A stretch of 64,000 bases of DNA. It comes from Nemertoderma westbladi. Taxonomy: Eukaryota > Xenacoelomorpha > Nemertodermatida > Nemertodermatidae. The stretch is taken from contig JAUCBJ010003326.1 of the NCBI GenBank assembly GCA_032718475.1, positions 1-64,000 of the forward strand. Direction: 5' to 3'. How positions within the stretch are numbered: position 1 is the first letter of the stretch; each line of letters opens with the position of its first letter. The notes beneath the pieces were generated by a model that saw only the letters and a program-made list of their open reading frames with translations, was not told the DNA's origin and did not search any database. Below, piece after piece: positions 1-9,959 of this stretch. A program made the position numbers and the translations under genes.

Positions 1-235
1 AATTCCAGGCATTTAGACGTTCCAGTAAGACTATATAATATTCCTTATATAATAAATTAATTGTAAACCAATTATAATAAATATTACTAATTAGAATTAT
101 GTTTATTTTTTATCAGTACTGCACTTATAAGCAATTTAACTGTCAATATTAGCTCCTCTTTTTAGCTTAGCGCTTAAGCACCTGTATAATTTTACGTAAA
201 TAAATTATATATAAAACTTATGAATCCTTGACAAT
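1..235. other. AT-rich non-coding DNA
   Basis: No gene, splice pair or repeat is supportable here. The sequence is AT-rich with scattered short open frames only. Confidence 0.5.
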
Positions 236-439
236 TTAAAGACACACTAATACTAATACATGGGAAGGAGTTGTCTGAATCATCATCTCTCCGATGTCGA
301 CTTCCGAGATATCAATGTCTTTAGCATCGGGGTTTACATTACATATAGTTTGATACCCTCCAACTATACCACGTAAAGGAACTTTATTCTCGGAGTAAAT
401 GGGCCGGATATTAAAATTGTTGTCACTGAAATTCTCCAT
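236..439 (-). CDS. hypothetical small ORF or first exon (67 aa)
   Basis: An ATG-initiated frame of 67 codons on the minus strand, beginning MENFSDNNFNIRPIYSENKV. The first 58 or so residues have a protein-like mixed composition (GIVGGYQTI, NPDAKDIDISEVDIGE), and the end (VLVLVCL) looks like read-through into non-coding DNA. It could be the first coding exon of a gene leaving the window to the left, but I see no good donor: the GT dinucleotides near 255-265 lack a consensus context. I do not recognise the protein. The GIVGGY stretch is faintly like the amino-terminal glycine region of cystatins, which is far too little for a name. Confidence 0.2.
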   Translation of the reverse strand: MENFSDNNFNIRPIYSENKVPLRGIVGGYQTICNVNPDAKDIDISEVDIGEMMIQTTPSHVLVLVCL

Positions 440-711
440 TCGAAACGTTTCAAAAATTACTGACAGTCAGGCAATGGCTAAACTGCATAAAAGGTGAGTC
501 AATTACCAAAATATAGTACTGTAGGCCTACCGTAGGCCTACCTACTCCACGAGGGATAAAAACAGCAGCAGCAGCAAGATATTGCGGTATTTTATATTTC
601 CAGCAAAATATGAAACATGTCGGACCCATTTTTATCGAAATATGAAAAAAGTGTCCCCATTGCGCTATTTAGTGTGGATAATGACTATTCTAGGTCCAGT
701 TGCGTAAAGTT

Positions 712-982
712 CCCACCGTGGTGTAGTGGTTGCATTGAATTCACATCTCTTGTAGGTCGTGGGTTCGATCCTCACATGGGTCAGGGCAGTTTTCGTTTCG
801 GCACGAATGCTTTGAAGGGACCAGCCAGGGCGCATCTCTGCCTTGCATCCTTATATGGTAGCTAAATGAGTACTGGAATTTCCTCTGGGGAGTAAAGTTC
901 TGGTGAGACCGTTCTGGAAATAAATCGTCTGACTTTGTGCGCAATCCCTGGCCTAAGGGCCGGAGAAAATTAACTTTTTTTT
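712..982 (+). mobile_element. tRNA-derived SINE
   Basis: The head carries the two internal RNA polymerase III promoter boxes of a tRNA-derived SINE: an A-box-like TGGTGTAGTGG at about 719-729 and a B box GGTTCGATCC at 762-771, about 40 bases apart as in a tRNA. A unique body of about 200 bases follows and ends in an oligo-T run (975-982). The head does not fold as a complete tRNA gene, and the attached body argues for a retroposon. No convincing flanking duplication is visible, so the insertion is probably old. Family not identified. Confidence 0.6.
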
Positions 983-1077
983 ACGTTATCACCAGATTCG
1001 CATCTAACAAAAACATAATAATATATCGGTGCATTTGTTAATACTGTGTTTACTTAATTATTAGTGAACCAATACTA
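983..1077. other. non-coding DNA before candidate exon
   Basis: AT-rich. A weak acceptor-like ATTAG occurs at about 1060-1064, so the exon beginning at 1078 could instead be internal and start near 1065. Confidence 0.3.
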
Positions 1078-1224
1078 ATGGCATACCATCCGGAGCTCCA
1101 AGATTCCGAGAACGAAGACGTCAACTCGGATCGTTCCAATTACAACGTCGTTGGCCAACCTGAGCCAAACAATCGGCCGGTGGTACGCCAAGCCGAGGGT
1201 CGTTTCGCACACTACGTTACCGAG
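1078..1224 (+). CDS. candidate coding exon (49 codons) with strong splice donor
   Basis: ATG at 1078 opens a 49-codon frame that is acidic and Asn/Asp/Glu-rich (MAYHPELQDSENEDVNSD at the start, GRFAHYVTE at the end). It stops exactly at GAG|GTAAGT, a consensus donor at 1225, leaving a complete codon (phase 0). The frame continues past the donor for 42 codons, but there it becomes Thr/Leu simple sequence (TLTLTPT), as expected of intron. The next compatible plus-strand exon I can see is at 34899, which would make the intron about 33.7 kb. Function unknown. The frame is open a little upstream of the ATG, so the true 5' end is uncertain. Confidence 0.45.
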
Positions 1225-1302
1225 GTAAGTGTAGTTATGGAGTTAAGATTGGTTGTAAACGCTACGCCTACACTTACACTTACACCTACTTGTAGGCAGG
1301 TT

Positions 1303-1775
1303 AGTAAAAAAACAGGTTACAGAGGAAGGTTGAAACAACCAAAACAATAAACGAGAGTTAGGAAATGTAATTTAATTGAGAATCAACAGTTTCAGGGGAG
1401 GGGTGGTGGTTACCTATTTTCTTTCCTTTTTTATCGTGTAATCTAACCAAAACAATAAATGAAATAGTATCTGTACAGGTAATAACATTGAAACGAGCGC
1501 TAGAAAACATTAAATTTAAAATGAAAACCGAAACCGATGTATTTTTCGCATGGGAGGCGAATGGGATAATGTGACCTGTAACATTACGAGACAGGGGGGG
1601 GGGGGGACTGGACGCAAATCCCATCTTGGCGAATAAATATCCCGCCTCAATGTTAAATTCTCAATTTAGGGAAAGGAGCAGGTTACAGTGGCACGATATT
1701 TTAACCAAAACAATAAACTATAACACAATAAATAGAACAGGTTACAGTTTTATTTTCTAGATTAATCAGCTGTTA
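1303..1775 (+). repeat. dispersed repeat family, three copies in a cluster
   Basis: Partial copies of one short repeat sit at about 1308-1350, 1441-1510 and 1672-1775. The shared landmarks are GGAGCAGGTTACAG followed some 20-30 bases later by AACCAAAACAATAAAC. The third copy continues through a second AACAGGTTACAG and ATCAGCTGTTA. Other copies lie at 2664-2790, 3785-4065, 33560-33735 (inverted), 34186-34240 (inverted), 44240-44315 and 60380-60650. No transposase or terminal repeat identifies the class. Confidence 0.6.
1594..1606. repeat. poly(dG) tract, 13 bases
   Basis: Uninterrupted G run next to a dispersed repeat copy. Confidence 0.9.
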
Positions 1776-1799
1776 CCCCCCCCCCCCCCCCCCCCCCCC
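1776..1799. repeat. poly(dC) tract, 24 bases
   Basis: Uninterrupted C run of 24, immediately after a dispersed repeat copy ending ATCAGCTGTTA. The length is prone to polymerase slippage, so the exact count may be unreliable. Confidence 0.9.
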
Positions 1800-1839
1800 A
1801 TCACAACATTACATAATTTGCATATCGGGAAATAAACAG

Positions 1840-1925
1840 AGCAGCGATTCGCCGAGTTTTTATCAGTATGAGTTTTAAGTAGTCAGTCTGAAGTTGTTGG
1901 TTCGAATCCATCAGTGCCGAGATAT
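1840..1925 (+). repeat. possible SINE head or tRNA relic
   Basis: A perfect B-box string, GGTTCGAATCC, at 1899-1909. No convincing A box lies at the right distance and no cloverleaf closes around it. It may be the degraded head of another tRNA-derived SINE or a chance match. Confidence 0.2.
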
Positions 1926-2640
1926 TTTGCGGACAAATTAATGTGACATTTAAGATATTCGGACGAAAATAATATTCCCAGCACTATTTAGCATGTGTTT
2001 TTGTCATCGCATTAATAATCATACCAAAGTATGATTTGGTTTACCTTGACCTCAATACAAATAACAGGGCAATATGAAATTATTACATTACTCAGATATT
2101 CTAATCTTACATTGGCCATAAATCACTATAATGTTTGTTATGGCAGAGGGAAGGGGAGGGGGGGGGGGGGGTGAACGCTTCAAAGGAAACAGGTGGCGCA
2201 GAAAGGCTGCGTTCGGTTTATGCTTTAAGCCTTAATGAACCACATAATTATTCATAATGAGCACCCCCCCCCCCCCCTCGTCATATTTGCTTCTGGGATT
2301 CTGGTGGTAGGCCTACAATAATATAAAGTGACACCATATACAGTAGCTGTCAGTATCAGATATCATTATTCCGCCCTGTGGAGTAACTATAGGGCGTGGC
2401 TATTATCTTCATTATAATTTTTCAGTGCCCCGCAGTATTTGTTTGGTAAGCGAACCCGAACAGTCTTATATTATTCAATAATTTTAAAACACAATAATTA
2501 ATATTACGCTAATTTTTGGTTCATGATTACAATAAATAGCTAAATAAGTCAAATAGGAAAGGTATATTTAAATAACCTCCAATTAAATAAAGAACTACAT
2601 AATATTCTACTTATAAACCTTATACAGCTTATAAACAATG
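1926..2640. other. non-coding DNA with facing G and C runs
   Basis: No gene seen. A run of 14 G (2158-2171) and a run of 14 C (2264-2277) face each other across 92 bases and could pair as a foldback or form G4/i-motif structures. TAGGCCTA occurs near 2309. The rest is AT-rich. Confidence 0.5.
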
Positions 2641-2663
2641 TCGGCGAATTAATATCTCGTCTC

Positions 2664-2790
2664 CCAAAACAATAAACTAAAGTCAATAGAATAAGTTACA
2701 GTTTTAATTTTGGGGGTAATCGGTAATCAGCTGTTATTTGCGTCGATTTTCTATTGGAGAGGGATGGATTTTACGCCGGGACAATAATTA
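2664..2790 (+). repeat. dispersed repeat copy
   Basis: CCCAAAACAATAAACTAAAG, then AAGTTACAGTTTTAATTTT, ATCGGTAATCAGCTGTTAT and GGAGAGGGATGGATTTTA, in the same order as the copies at 1700-1775 and 60525-60630. Confidence 0.6.
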
Positions 2791-3780
2791 TTATTGTAAT
2801 TGGTTATTGAGTTTATAGAGCCAACGGAGCAGGACGGAAGGACAATAAGGACAAACGGATATCGATGATATTCTTACCAACAAAGAAATCGCCAACATCA
2901 AAGACTAGATAATTGGACAGACTGACAGACAACCCATTGGCCATCTGACATAATTGGGTATGTAGCTTGGGGCTAGCCATGCAGGCGCCAAAGGCAATAA
3001 CGTCGGGAAAAGGCAATATTAATTTTATAAAAATAATGTCTGCCATGTCTACTCCTACTTCTTTTAATGATGATGCAATGAGCTCACAGAAGGAACTAGA
3101 AGGGGTGCAATAAGACCGCCAACAGCAGACATTAATACAGTCGACAAACCGATTCGAAAATGGATGAATTTTAGTTGTATAATCTAATTAGCCCGGGCGT
3201 AACACATATGAATCTGCTGCAATTATTAATTTAAAAAAACCATTTTACTGTATCCATATACCCCGTATGGCGGGAGTATATATAATACTATATAATAAAA
3301 TAATCATTTTATTCTATCTTTGAATCTACGTAGATGTATATCGTATACATTGTAATTCATGTAATTTTAAACCACATAATACGCCTACGCCTTAAATGGT
3401 AATAATAAAGTTATGTTTATAACAAAGCTGAGATTTTAGCATGCAGCATTATTTGAGGTCAGTTGAGTTTCGAATGTCTGAAATATTTATATTTTATTAT
3501 TTATGTGATTTGTTAACAATTAAATTGATAAAATCTAAAAATATATTTAATAAACAATTAATGAAGGAAGTCACAACCTTGTTGTGATTTCAACTATTGG
3601 TAACATATAGCTTGCCATTGTCGAGGTCTCCATGATTGATTATGTATTTAAAGTAAGAGTTGTTAACGCAAATTGGCCCATTTTAAGTATAACCAGACTT
3701 TCCTCTGTTATATTTTACCTATTTGAGTTCACCCCCATGTGAAGGAGGTTTTCACTAAAAACCTTGGTTGCAGCAGGGCT
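2791..3780. other. non-coding DNA, no feature seen
   Basis: AT-rich sequence. The minus-strand frame at 2813-3046 (77 codons) has no recognisable motif and no splice support. Confidence 0.4.
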
Positions 3781-3784
3781 GAAT

Positions 3785-4065
3785 CTAACCAAAACAATAG
3801 AGGAATTAGTATATGTACAGGTTATAAGATAGAAATAAGCGTTAAAAATATACTTAAAGGAATAATTGAAAAAATACAAATTCTTTATAATTACAATAAA
3901 ATTTCGACCGAAAAGTGAAAACCTGGTATTCGTCACATAGGCGCGCAAATTGACCACAAACACCAAATGTGTGGATTTGAAGAAAGTATATTAATTTCAT
4001 TTAAAACATTAAGGGAAATGAGAATCGCATGTTACAGAGGTGGTATTTTCTAACAAAACAATAAA
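3785..4065 (+). repeat. dispersed repeat copies (two partial)
   Basis: TAACCAAAACAATAGAGGAA with ATATGTACAGGTTATAA at about 3786-3835 parallels 1444-1490. A second copy at 4008-4065 runs AACATTAAGGGAAATGAG, GTTACAGAGG, AACAAAACAATAAAC. Confidence 0.55.
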
Positions 4066-4480
4066 CAAAACTTTATTTCACTTACAATTGTCAATTTGCG
4101 CTACTAATTGTAAAGTACATAGTACAGTACATTACAATCACGCAGAATATCAAAACATTAGAGAAAAATTTATAGTATCACATTCTTCACAATCACGCGG
4201 ACAAATAAAGTCCCTCATAATAACAAATAAAAAGTAAATGGCTATTCGATAAAACTACTTTTATATATTTATATTTATTATTTAAACTCATCTTTATCAA
4301 TAGATTCAAACAGTATTCCTATAAATAAAACTATTATTCCATATAACTATTAATACATAACATATAATCCAACTAACATATAACTTTAATATATTAGTTG
4401 AAATCACCGTATGGCTTATTATATAAATGACAATAAATTTACTGGCCGGTGCGATTTTTATTAAATGCTATTATTACACC
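4066..4480. other. non-coding AT-rich DNA
   Basis: No feature supported. The 65-codon plus-strand frame at 4040-4237 is low-complexity in style and runs out of the repeat. Confidence 0.4.
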
Positions 4481-4483
4481 GCT

Positions 4484-4944
4484 GAAGACGCCCGTCTCAT
4501 ACATTGGTGTCCATGCTGGGCTCTAATTGCTGATGGCACCAAATCTCTTCACAAGAATACTACGTCGGGTTCATTGTGTACAATGCCCACAGCTCCAACC
4601 TGAGATTATACAGCATTGAAGGTGTCTAATTGGTATCCCCAAGCTCGGCACTTGAACACAGCCGCCTCCGCTTTGCAGGACATTGCTTTCGCCGTGAGGA
4701 CCAGCCAGTTCATAATCTTGTGCTTTGGCGGCCTCTGGGAGTGAATAAGCATGGTGGACAGCCCATGACTTTCTTGAGACGCATCTTAAAGGACACTGGC
4801 CTCTGAGATGCGGGTAATCCCGCATCTCCGCAATCTCGGGAAAGGCGCAATGTGAGGCGCAATTTGGTCGCTAAACTGGCATGGCATTCTTGATGCAAGC
4901 TGCGCATTGCAGCATGCCGATTGTGGACTGCATAGTCCATGGTG
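4484..4944 (+). mobile_element. LINE 3' fragment, same family as the element at 17.3-33.2 kb
   Basis: Closely parallels 32826-33230, the 3' end of the large LINE: shared TCCATGCTGGGCTCTAA, GGGTTCATTGTGT, AGTGAATAAGCATGGTGGAC and GCAGCATGCCGAT. Read on the plus strand it encodes the carboxy-terminal region of a LINE reverse transcriptase, with RLRFAGHCFRREDQPVHNLV and then GGQPMTFLRRILKDTGL. It keeps about 45 bases that are deleted from the large copy near 33000. The 5' part is absent, as in 5'-truncated retrotransposition. Confidence 0.8.
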
Positions 4945-5355
4945 GCAGCAAAAATATGTTGTTAGGCCGGTATAGGTATAGCTAATTTCATACGGCTGTT
5001 ATAAAGCAGGCCGATTATAGTCGGTCAAGTAGAACTTGACAGTATCCTGAGCCGAGTGGTTTGTTACACAAACGAACGCAGTGAATGCAAATTCAGTTTT
5101 TTTTATTGTTAAAAACAAGTGCACAATTAAAGCTTATTTTAGTGATTGAAGTTGCATATACCGGTACAGCTTGCTATATTTGTAAATATTTTAACAATAA
5201 CACTGTTTGTTTGCGAGGCTGCCGAGAGATCGCCTTAGATATTTCAAGTTTCAGGATCAGATTCATATAATAATACTGTAGTGTGGCAGTGTGGAGTTAC
5301 TGCAAAAATCTGAAGTTTGTAAATCCGTTTGCGATTGTAAACAAAAGCCATTTAC
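4945..5355. other. ORC5 3' flank
   Basis: Contains a run of eight T's at about 5097-5104, which on the minus strand is an A-rich stretch about 250 bases beyond the ORC5 stop. It could be a decayed poly(A) tail or part of a polyadenylation region. No gene seen. Confidence 0.35.
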
Positions 5356-6717
5356 TTACTTTGGTTGAATGAAATCGAACAGGTATCTGTGTACCTCTAT
5401 GTGGACGTTCTTACCAACGTTCCGCACGCAGTCCAGAGTAACGGTACACTTGTACCGCGGCGTGTCCAACACGTCATCTGATCCTACAGGAAGGAGAAGT
5501 TTTAACGACTCGAGCGTAGCGACCTGCGAGAGAACGGACACCTGAGGGGGGACCAACTCGCTGACCAGATGGTAGAATATTGCCAACATCCGATCCAGAG
5601 GGAAGGCTTTGGGGCCGGTCAGCGACGTTACGGCGTGGCGACTTCGTTGCGTCGACGAGGATTTGCGGATCTTCCCGTGGTGTTTCACGAAGAAACGCTT
5701 GTCGGATTTTGGGGGATTGTGGGAGGCCAAATACGCGGCGATTAGGAGAAACTTAGAGTAGAAGGGAAGATCGAGTACAGATGTTCGTGATAGTCGGTTG
5801 GTGGTTGACGCCAGAGGTTCCGTATGGTGCGGCGAGTCCGTGTGGTTCTGCTGTTCTATACGGTTCTGTATCTGTGGAACCATATGGTTCTGCGTTTCCG
5901 TATGGTTGCGGGGTTCCGACTGCTCGCTTCCGGTCCGCAGGTAGACCTGCTGCACCGATTGCCGTAGTCGCGACTCCGCCCGTCTCCACAACCGACCCAC
6001 GTCGGTCTCCTTGAGTTCCCCCGATTCCACAGGTCGTCGGTAGGCGGCGTAGTTGCAACGCACCGCGAATCTCAGCTCGGCGAGACTCCTGGTCACAGGG
6101 TAGAACACGCTCAGCACCAGATGGACGAACTGCGAGAAGAATTCCGTGGAGCAACCCGGGTAGCATTCCGCGTCCGCCGTTAGTATAGCGTCGACCTCGG
6201 GACGAGTAAACGGAGGCAATGCAACCACCAGCGGAGGGGGGTTCAACCCTCGGTAATGGTAAGGAGGCAAATCACTCAGAAAAACCACCGTTATGGGTGA
6301 TTTAGTATATTCGCGTAATCGTAGCAACAGGGACATAGGATTACCTGCGAAACCAATGAGTCTCTCTGCCTCCTCTATAAGTACAACCCGATTGGTTCCT
6401 TTAGCTTTCTCCCGTCTTTCGGTGTCAAATCGCAAGGCTTGTACGAGATCGTTTGCGTTTCCAATTGGTCGATGTTGGCCTCTATCGATTATACCGACTA
6501 TACTTTGGTAGACGAGTTTGGCTTCGTAATTAGTTACAAGATTAACGGTAACGTGCGGGAGCCCGAGTTCTTTGATGATTTCGCGTATCAGCAACTCCTT
6601 GCCGCTCTCATCAGATCCGTAAAGGAATATCCCGCTGGGTGCGGAAGAGTTACTAAGTAAACCTTTCAACGTGGAATACTGCTTCCTGCGAACTTCAACT
6701 AATTTGTTTTCGGCCAT
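5356..6717 (-). CDS. ORC5: origin recognition complex subunit 5
   Basis: A single uninterrupted 453-codon frame. ORC5 is an AAA+ subunit of the six-protein complex that marks replication origins and loads the MCM helicase in the nucleus. Seen here: an amino-terminal AAA+ region with a P-loop at residues 34-41 (GSDESGKE), a Walker B-like VVLIEEAERL at 111-120, TVVFLSDLPP at 143-152, and the ORC5-diagnostic carboxy half: LPFYSKFLLIAAYLAS near 317-332, DKRFFVKHHGKI at 339-350 and GPKAFPLDRMLAI at 368-380. It ends HRYLFDFIQ. The length is close to vertebrate ORC5 (about 435), with a His/Asn/Thr/Gln-rich insert at 263-312. The P-loop has Glu where the family has Thr/Ser. ORC5 usually has many exons, so intronless here means either intron loss or a retrocopy that stayed open. 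It lies antisense inside a putative plus-strand intron. Confidence 0.93.
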   Translation of the reverse strand: MAENKLVEVRRKQYSTLKGLLSNSSAPSGIFLYGSDESGKELLIREIIKELGLPHVTVNLVTNYEAKLVYQSIVGIIDRGQHRPIGNANDLVQALRFDTERREKAKGTNRVVLIEEAERLIGFAGNPMSLLLRLREYTKSPITVVFLSDLPPYHYRGLNPPPLVVALPPFTRPEVDAILTADAECYPGCSTEFFSQFVHLVLSVFYPVTRSLAELRFAVRCNYAAYRRPVESGELKETDVGRLWRRAESRLRQSVQQVYLRTGSEQSEPRNHTETQNHMVPQIQNRIEQQNHTDSPHHTEPLASTTNRLSRTSVLDLPFYSKFLLIAAYLASHNPPKSDKRFFVKHHGKIRKSSSTQRSRHAVTSLTGPKAFPLDRMLAIFYHLVSELVPPQVSVLSQVATLESLKLLLPVGSDDVLDTPRYKCTVTLDCVRNVGKNVHIEVHRYLFDFIQPK

Positions 6718-7059
6718 CGCACCCCAAATTGCAAATTGTCAGGAGAGTCTCAGACTGGGAGTAGCAGTTGTTCTTTTTCAGTTTTTGCTGTGGCTGTGCC
6801 TTAGTTAACTACAAACCACTGAACCAGTAGACCTCGAGCCTAAATAATACAGTAATATTGCAGTACCAGAGTACTGTAATACTATCACCCACCTGCCCAC
6901 TATGCACTCTAGGCCTAATACATAATAACAGAACCAGTATACAGGCATAGGCCTACAGGACAGCTGAACAGTGAGCCAACGGAAAGACTTATTATAAATA
7001 TATTTCAAATCTCCCTCTCTTTAAGTTACTAAGAAAGGAAAAATTAATATAAATCAACG
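6718..7059. other. ORC5 5' flank
   Basis: The 340 bases between the ORC5 start and the satellite array. Any ORC5 promoter must lie here or inside the array. I see no clear TATA box on the minus strand. The palindrome TAGGCCTA recurs near 6912 and 6950. Confidence 0.4.
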
Positions 7060-9959
7060 TAGTGATGACAGTTAATAGCCCTGAGCACCCACTAGCACAG
7101 TTAATAGAGTAGAGAGTAGTGAAAACATCAAGTGACGACAGTTAATAGAGTAGAGAGTAGTGAAAATATCAAGTGACGACAGTTAATGAGAGAGTAGTGA
7201 AAACATTAAGTGACGACAGTTAATAGAGTAGAGAGTAGTGAAAATATCAAGTGACGACAGTTAATGAGAGAGTAGTGAAAACATTAAGTGACGACAGTTA
7301 ATGAGAGAGTAGTGAAAACATTAAGTGACGACAGTTAATAGAGTAGAGAGTAGTGAAAACAGCAAGTTAATAGAGTAGAGAGTAGTGAAAACAGCAAGTT
7401 AATAGAGTAGTGAAAACCGGAAGTGACGATAGTTAATAGAGTAGAGAGTAGTGAAAACATTAAGTGACGACAGTTAATGAGAGGGTAGTGAAAACATCAA
7501 GTGACGCCAGTTAATGAGAGAGTAGTGAAAACATTAAGTGACGACAGTTAATAGAGTAGAGAGTAGTAAAAACATCAAGTGACGACAGTTAATAGAGTAG
7601 AGAGTAGTGAAAACTGAAAACATCAAGTGACGACAGTTAATAGAGTAGAGAGTAGTGAAAACAGCAAGTTAATAGAGTAGTGAAAACCGGAAGTGACGAT
7701 AGTTAATAGAGTAGAGAGAGTAGTGAAAACATCAAGTGACGACAGATAATAGAGAGAGTAGTGAAAACATTAAGTGACGACAGTTAATAGAGTAGAGAGT
7801 AGTGAAAATAGCAAGTGACGACAGTTAATGAGAGAGTAGTGAAAACATTAAGTGACGACAGTTACTAGAGTAAAGAGTAGTGAAAACATCAAGTGACGAC
7901 AGTTAATAGAGTAGAGAGTAGTGAAAACAGCAAGTGACGACAGTTAATAGAGTAGAGAGTAGTGAAAACAGCAAGTTAATAGAGTAGTGAAAACCGGAAG
8001 TGACGATAGTTAATAGAGTAGAGAGTAGTGAAAACATTAAGTGACGACAGTTAATAGAGTAGAGAGTAGTAAAAACAGCAAGTTAATAGAGTAGTGAAAA
8101 CCGGAAGTGACGATAGTTAATAGAGTAGAGAGTAGTGAAAACATTAAGTGACGACAGTTAATGAGAGGGTAGTGAAAACATCAAGTGACGCCAGTTAATG
8201 AGAGAGTAGTGAAAACATTAAGTGACGACAGTTAATAGAGTAGAGAGTAGTAAAAACATCAAGTGACGACAGTTAATAGAGTAGAGAGTAGTGAAAACTG
8301 AAAACATCAAGTGACGACAGTTAATAGAGTAGAGAGTAGTGAAAACAGCAAGTTAATAGAGTAGTGAAAACCGGAAGTGACGATAGTTAATAGAGTAGAG
8401 AGTAGTAAAAACAGCAAGTTAATAGAGTAGTGAAAACCGGATGTGACGATAGTTAATAGAGTAGAGAGTAGTGAAAACATTAAGTGACGACAGTTAATGA
8501 GAGGGTAGTGAAAACATCAAGTGACGCCAGTTAATGAGAGAGTAGTGAAAACATTAAGTGACGACAGTTAATAGAGTAGAGAGTAGTAAAAACATCAAGT
8601 GACGACAGTTAATAGAGTAGAGAGTAGTGAAAACTGAAAACATCAAGTGACGACAGTTAATAGAGTAGAGAGTAGTGAAAACAGCAAGTTAATAGAGTAG
8701 TGAAAACCGGAAGTGACGATAGTTAATAGAGTAGAGAGTAGTAAAAACATTAAGTGACGACAGTTAATAGAGTAGAGAGTCAGTCAAAACATTAAGTGAC
8801 GACAGTTAATAGAGTACAGAGTAGTGAAAACATCAAGTGGCGACAGTTAATAGAGTACAGAGTAGTGAAAACTGAAAACATCAAGTGACGACAGTTAATA
8901 GAGTAGAGAGTAGTGAAAACAGCAAGTTAATAGAGTAGTGAAAACATTAAGTGACGACAGTTACTAGAGTAAAGAGTAGTGAAAACATCAAGTGACGACA
9001 GTTAATAGAGTAGAGAGTAGTGAAAACAGCAAGTTAATAGAGTAGTGAAAACCGGAAGTGACGATAGTTAATAGAGTAGAGAGTAGTGAAAACATTAAGT
9101 GACGACAGTTAATGAGAGGGTAGTGAAAACATCAAGTGACGCCAGTTAATGAGAGAGTAGTGAAAACATTAAGTGACGACAGTTAATAGAGTAGAGAGTA
9201 GTAAAAACATCAAGTGACGACAGTTAATAGAGTAGAGAGTAGTGAAAACTGAAAACATCAAGTGACGACAGTTAATAGAGTAGAGAGTAGTGAAAACAGC
9301 AAGTTAATAGAGTAGTGAAAACCGGAAGTGACGATAGTTAATAGAGTAGAGAGTAGTAAAAACATTAAGTGACGACAGTTAATAGAGTAGAGAGTCAGTC
9401 AAAACATTAAGTGACGACAGTTAATAGAGTACAGAGTAGTGAAAACATCAAGTGGCGACAGTTAATAGAGTACAGAGTAGTGAAAACTGAAAACATCAAG
9501 TGACGACAGTTAATAGAGTAGAGAGTAGTGAAAACAGCAAGTTAATAGAGTAGTGAAAACCGGAAGTGACGATAGTTAATAGAGTAGAGAGAGTAGTGAA
9601 AACAGCAAGTGACGACAGTTAATGAGAGAGTAGTGAAAACATTAAGTGACGACAGTTAATGAGAGAGTAGTGAAAACATTAAGTGACGACAGTTACTAGA
9701 GTGGAGATTCAGTGATAACAGCAAGTGACGACAGTTAATGAGAGAGTAGTGAAAACATTAAGTGACGACAGTTAATGAGAGAGTAGTGAAAACATCAAGT
9801 GACGACAGTTAATAGAGTAGAGAGTAGTGAAAACAGCAAGTTAATAGAGTAGTGAAAACCGGAAGTGACGATAGTTAATAGAGTAGAGAGTAGTGAAAAC
9901 ATTAAGTGACGACAGTTAATGAGAGAGTAGTGAAAACATTAAGTGACGACAGTTACTAG

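Noticed and set aside
712-785. Functional tRNA gene
   Set aside because: A and B boxes are present but no acceptor stem closes and a SINE body follows.
5753-6660. Other-frame open segments over ORC5
   Set aside because: ORC5 is recognised across its full length on the minus strand; these are shadows of a GC-rich gene.
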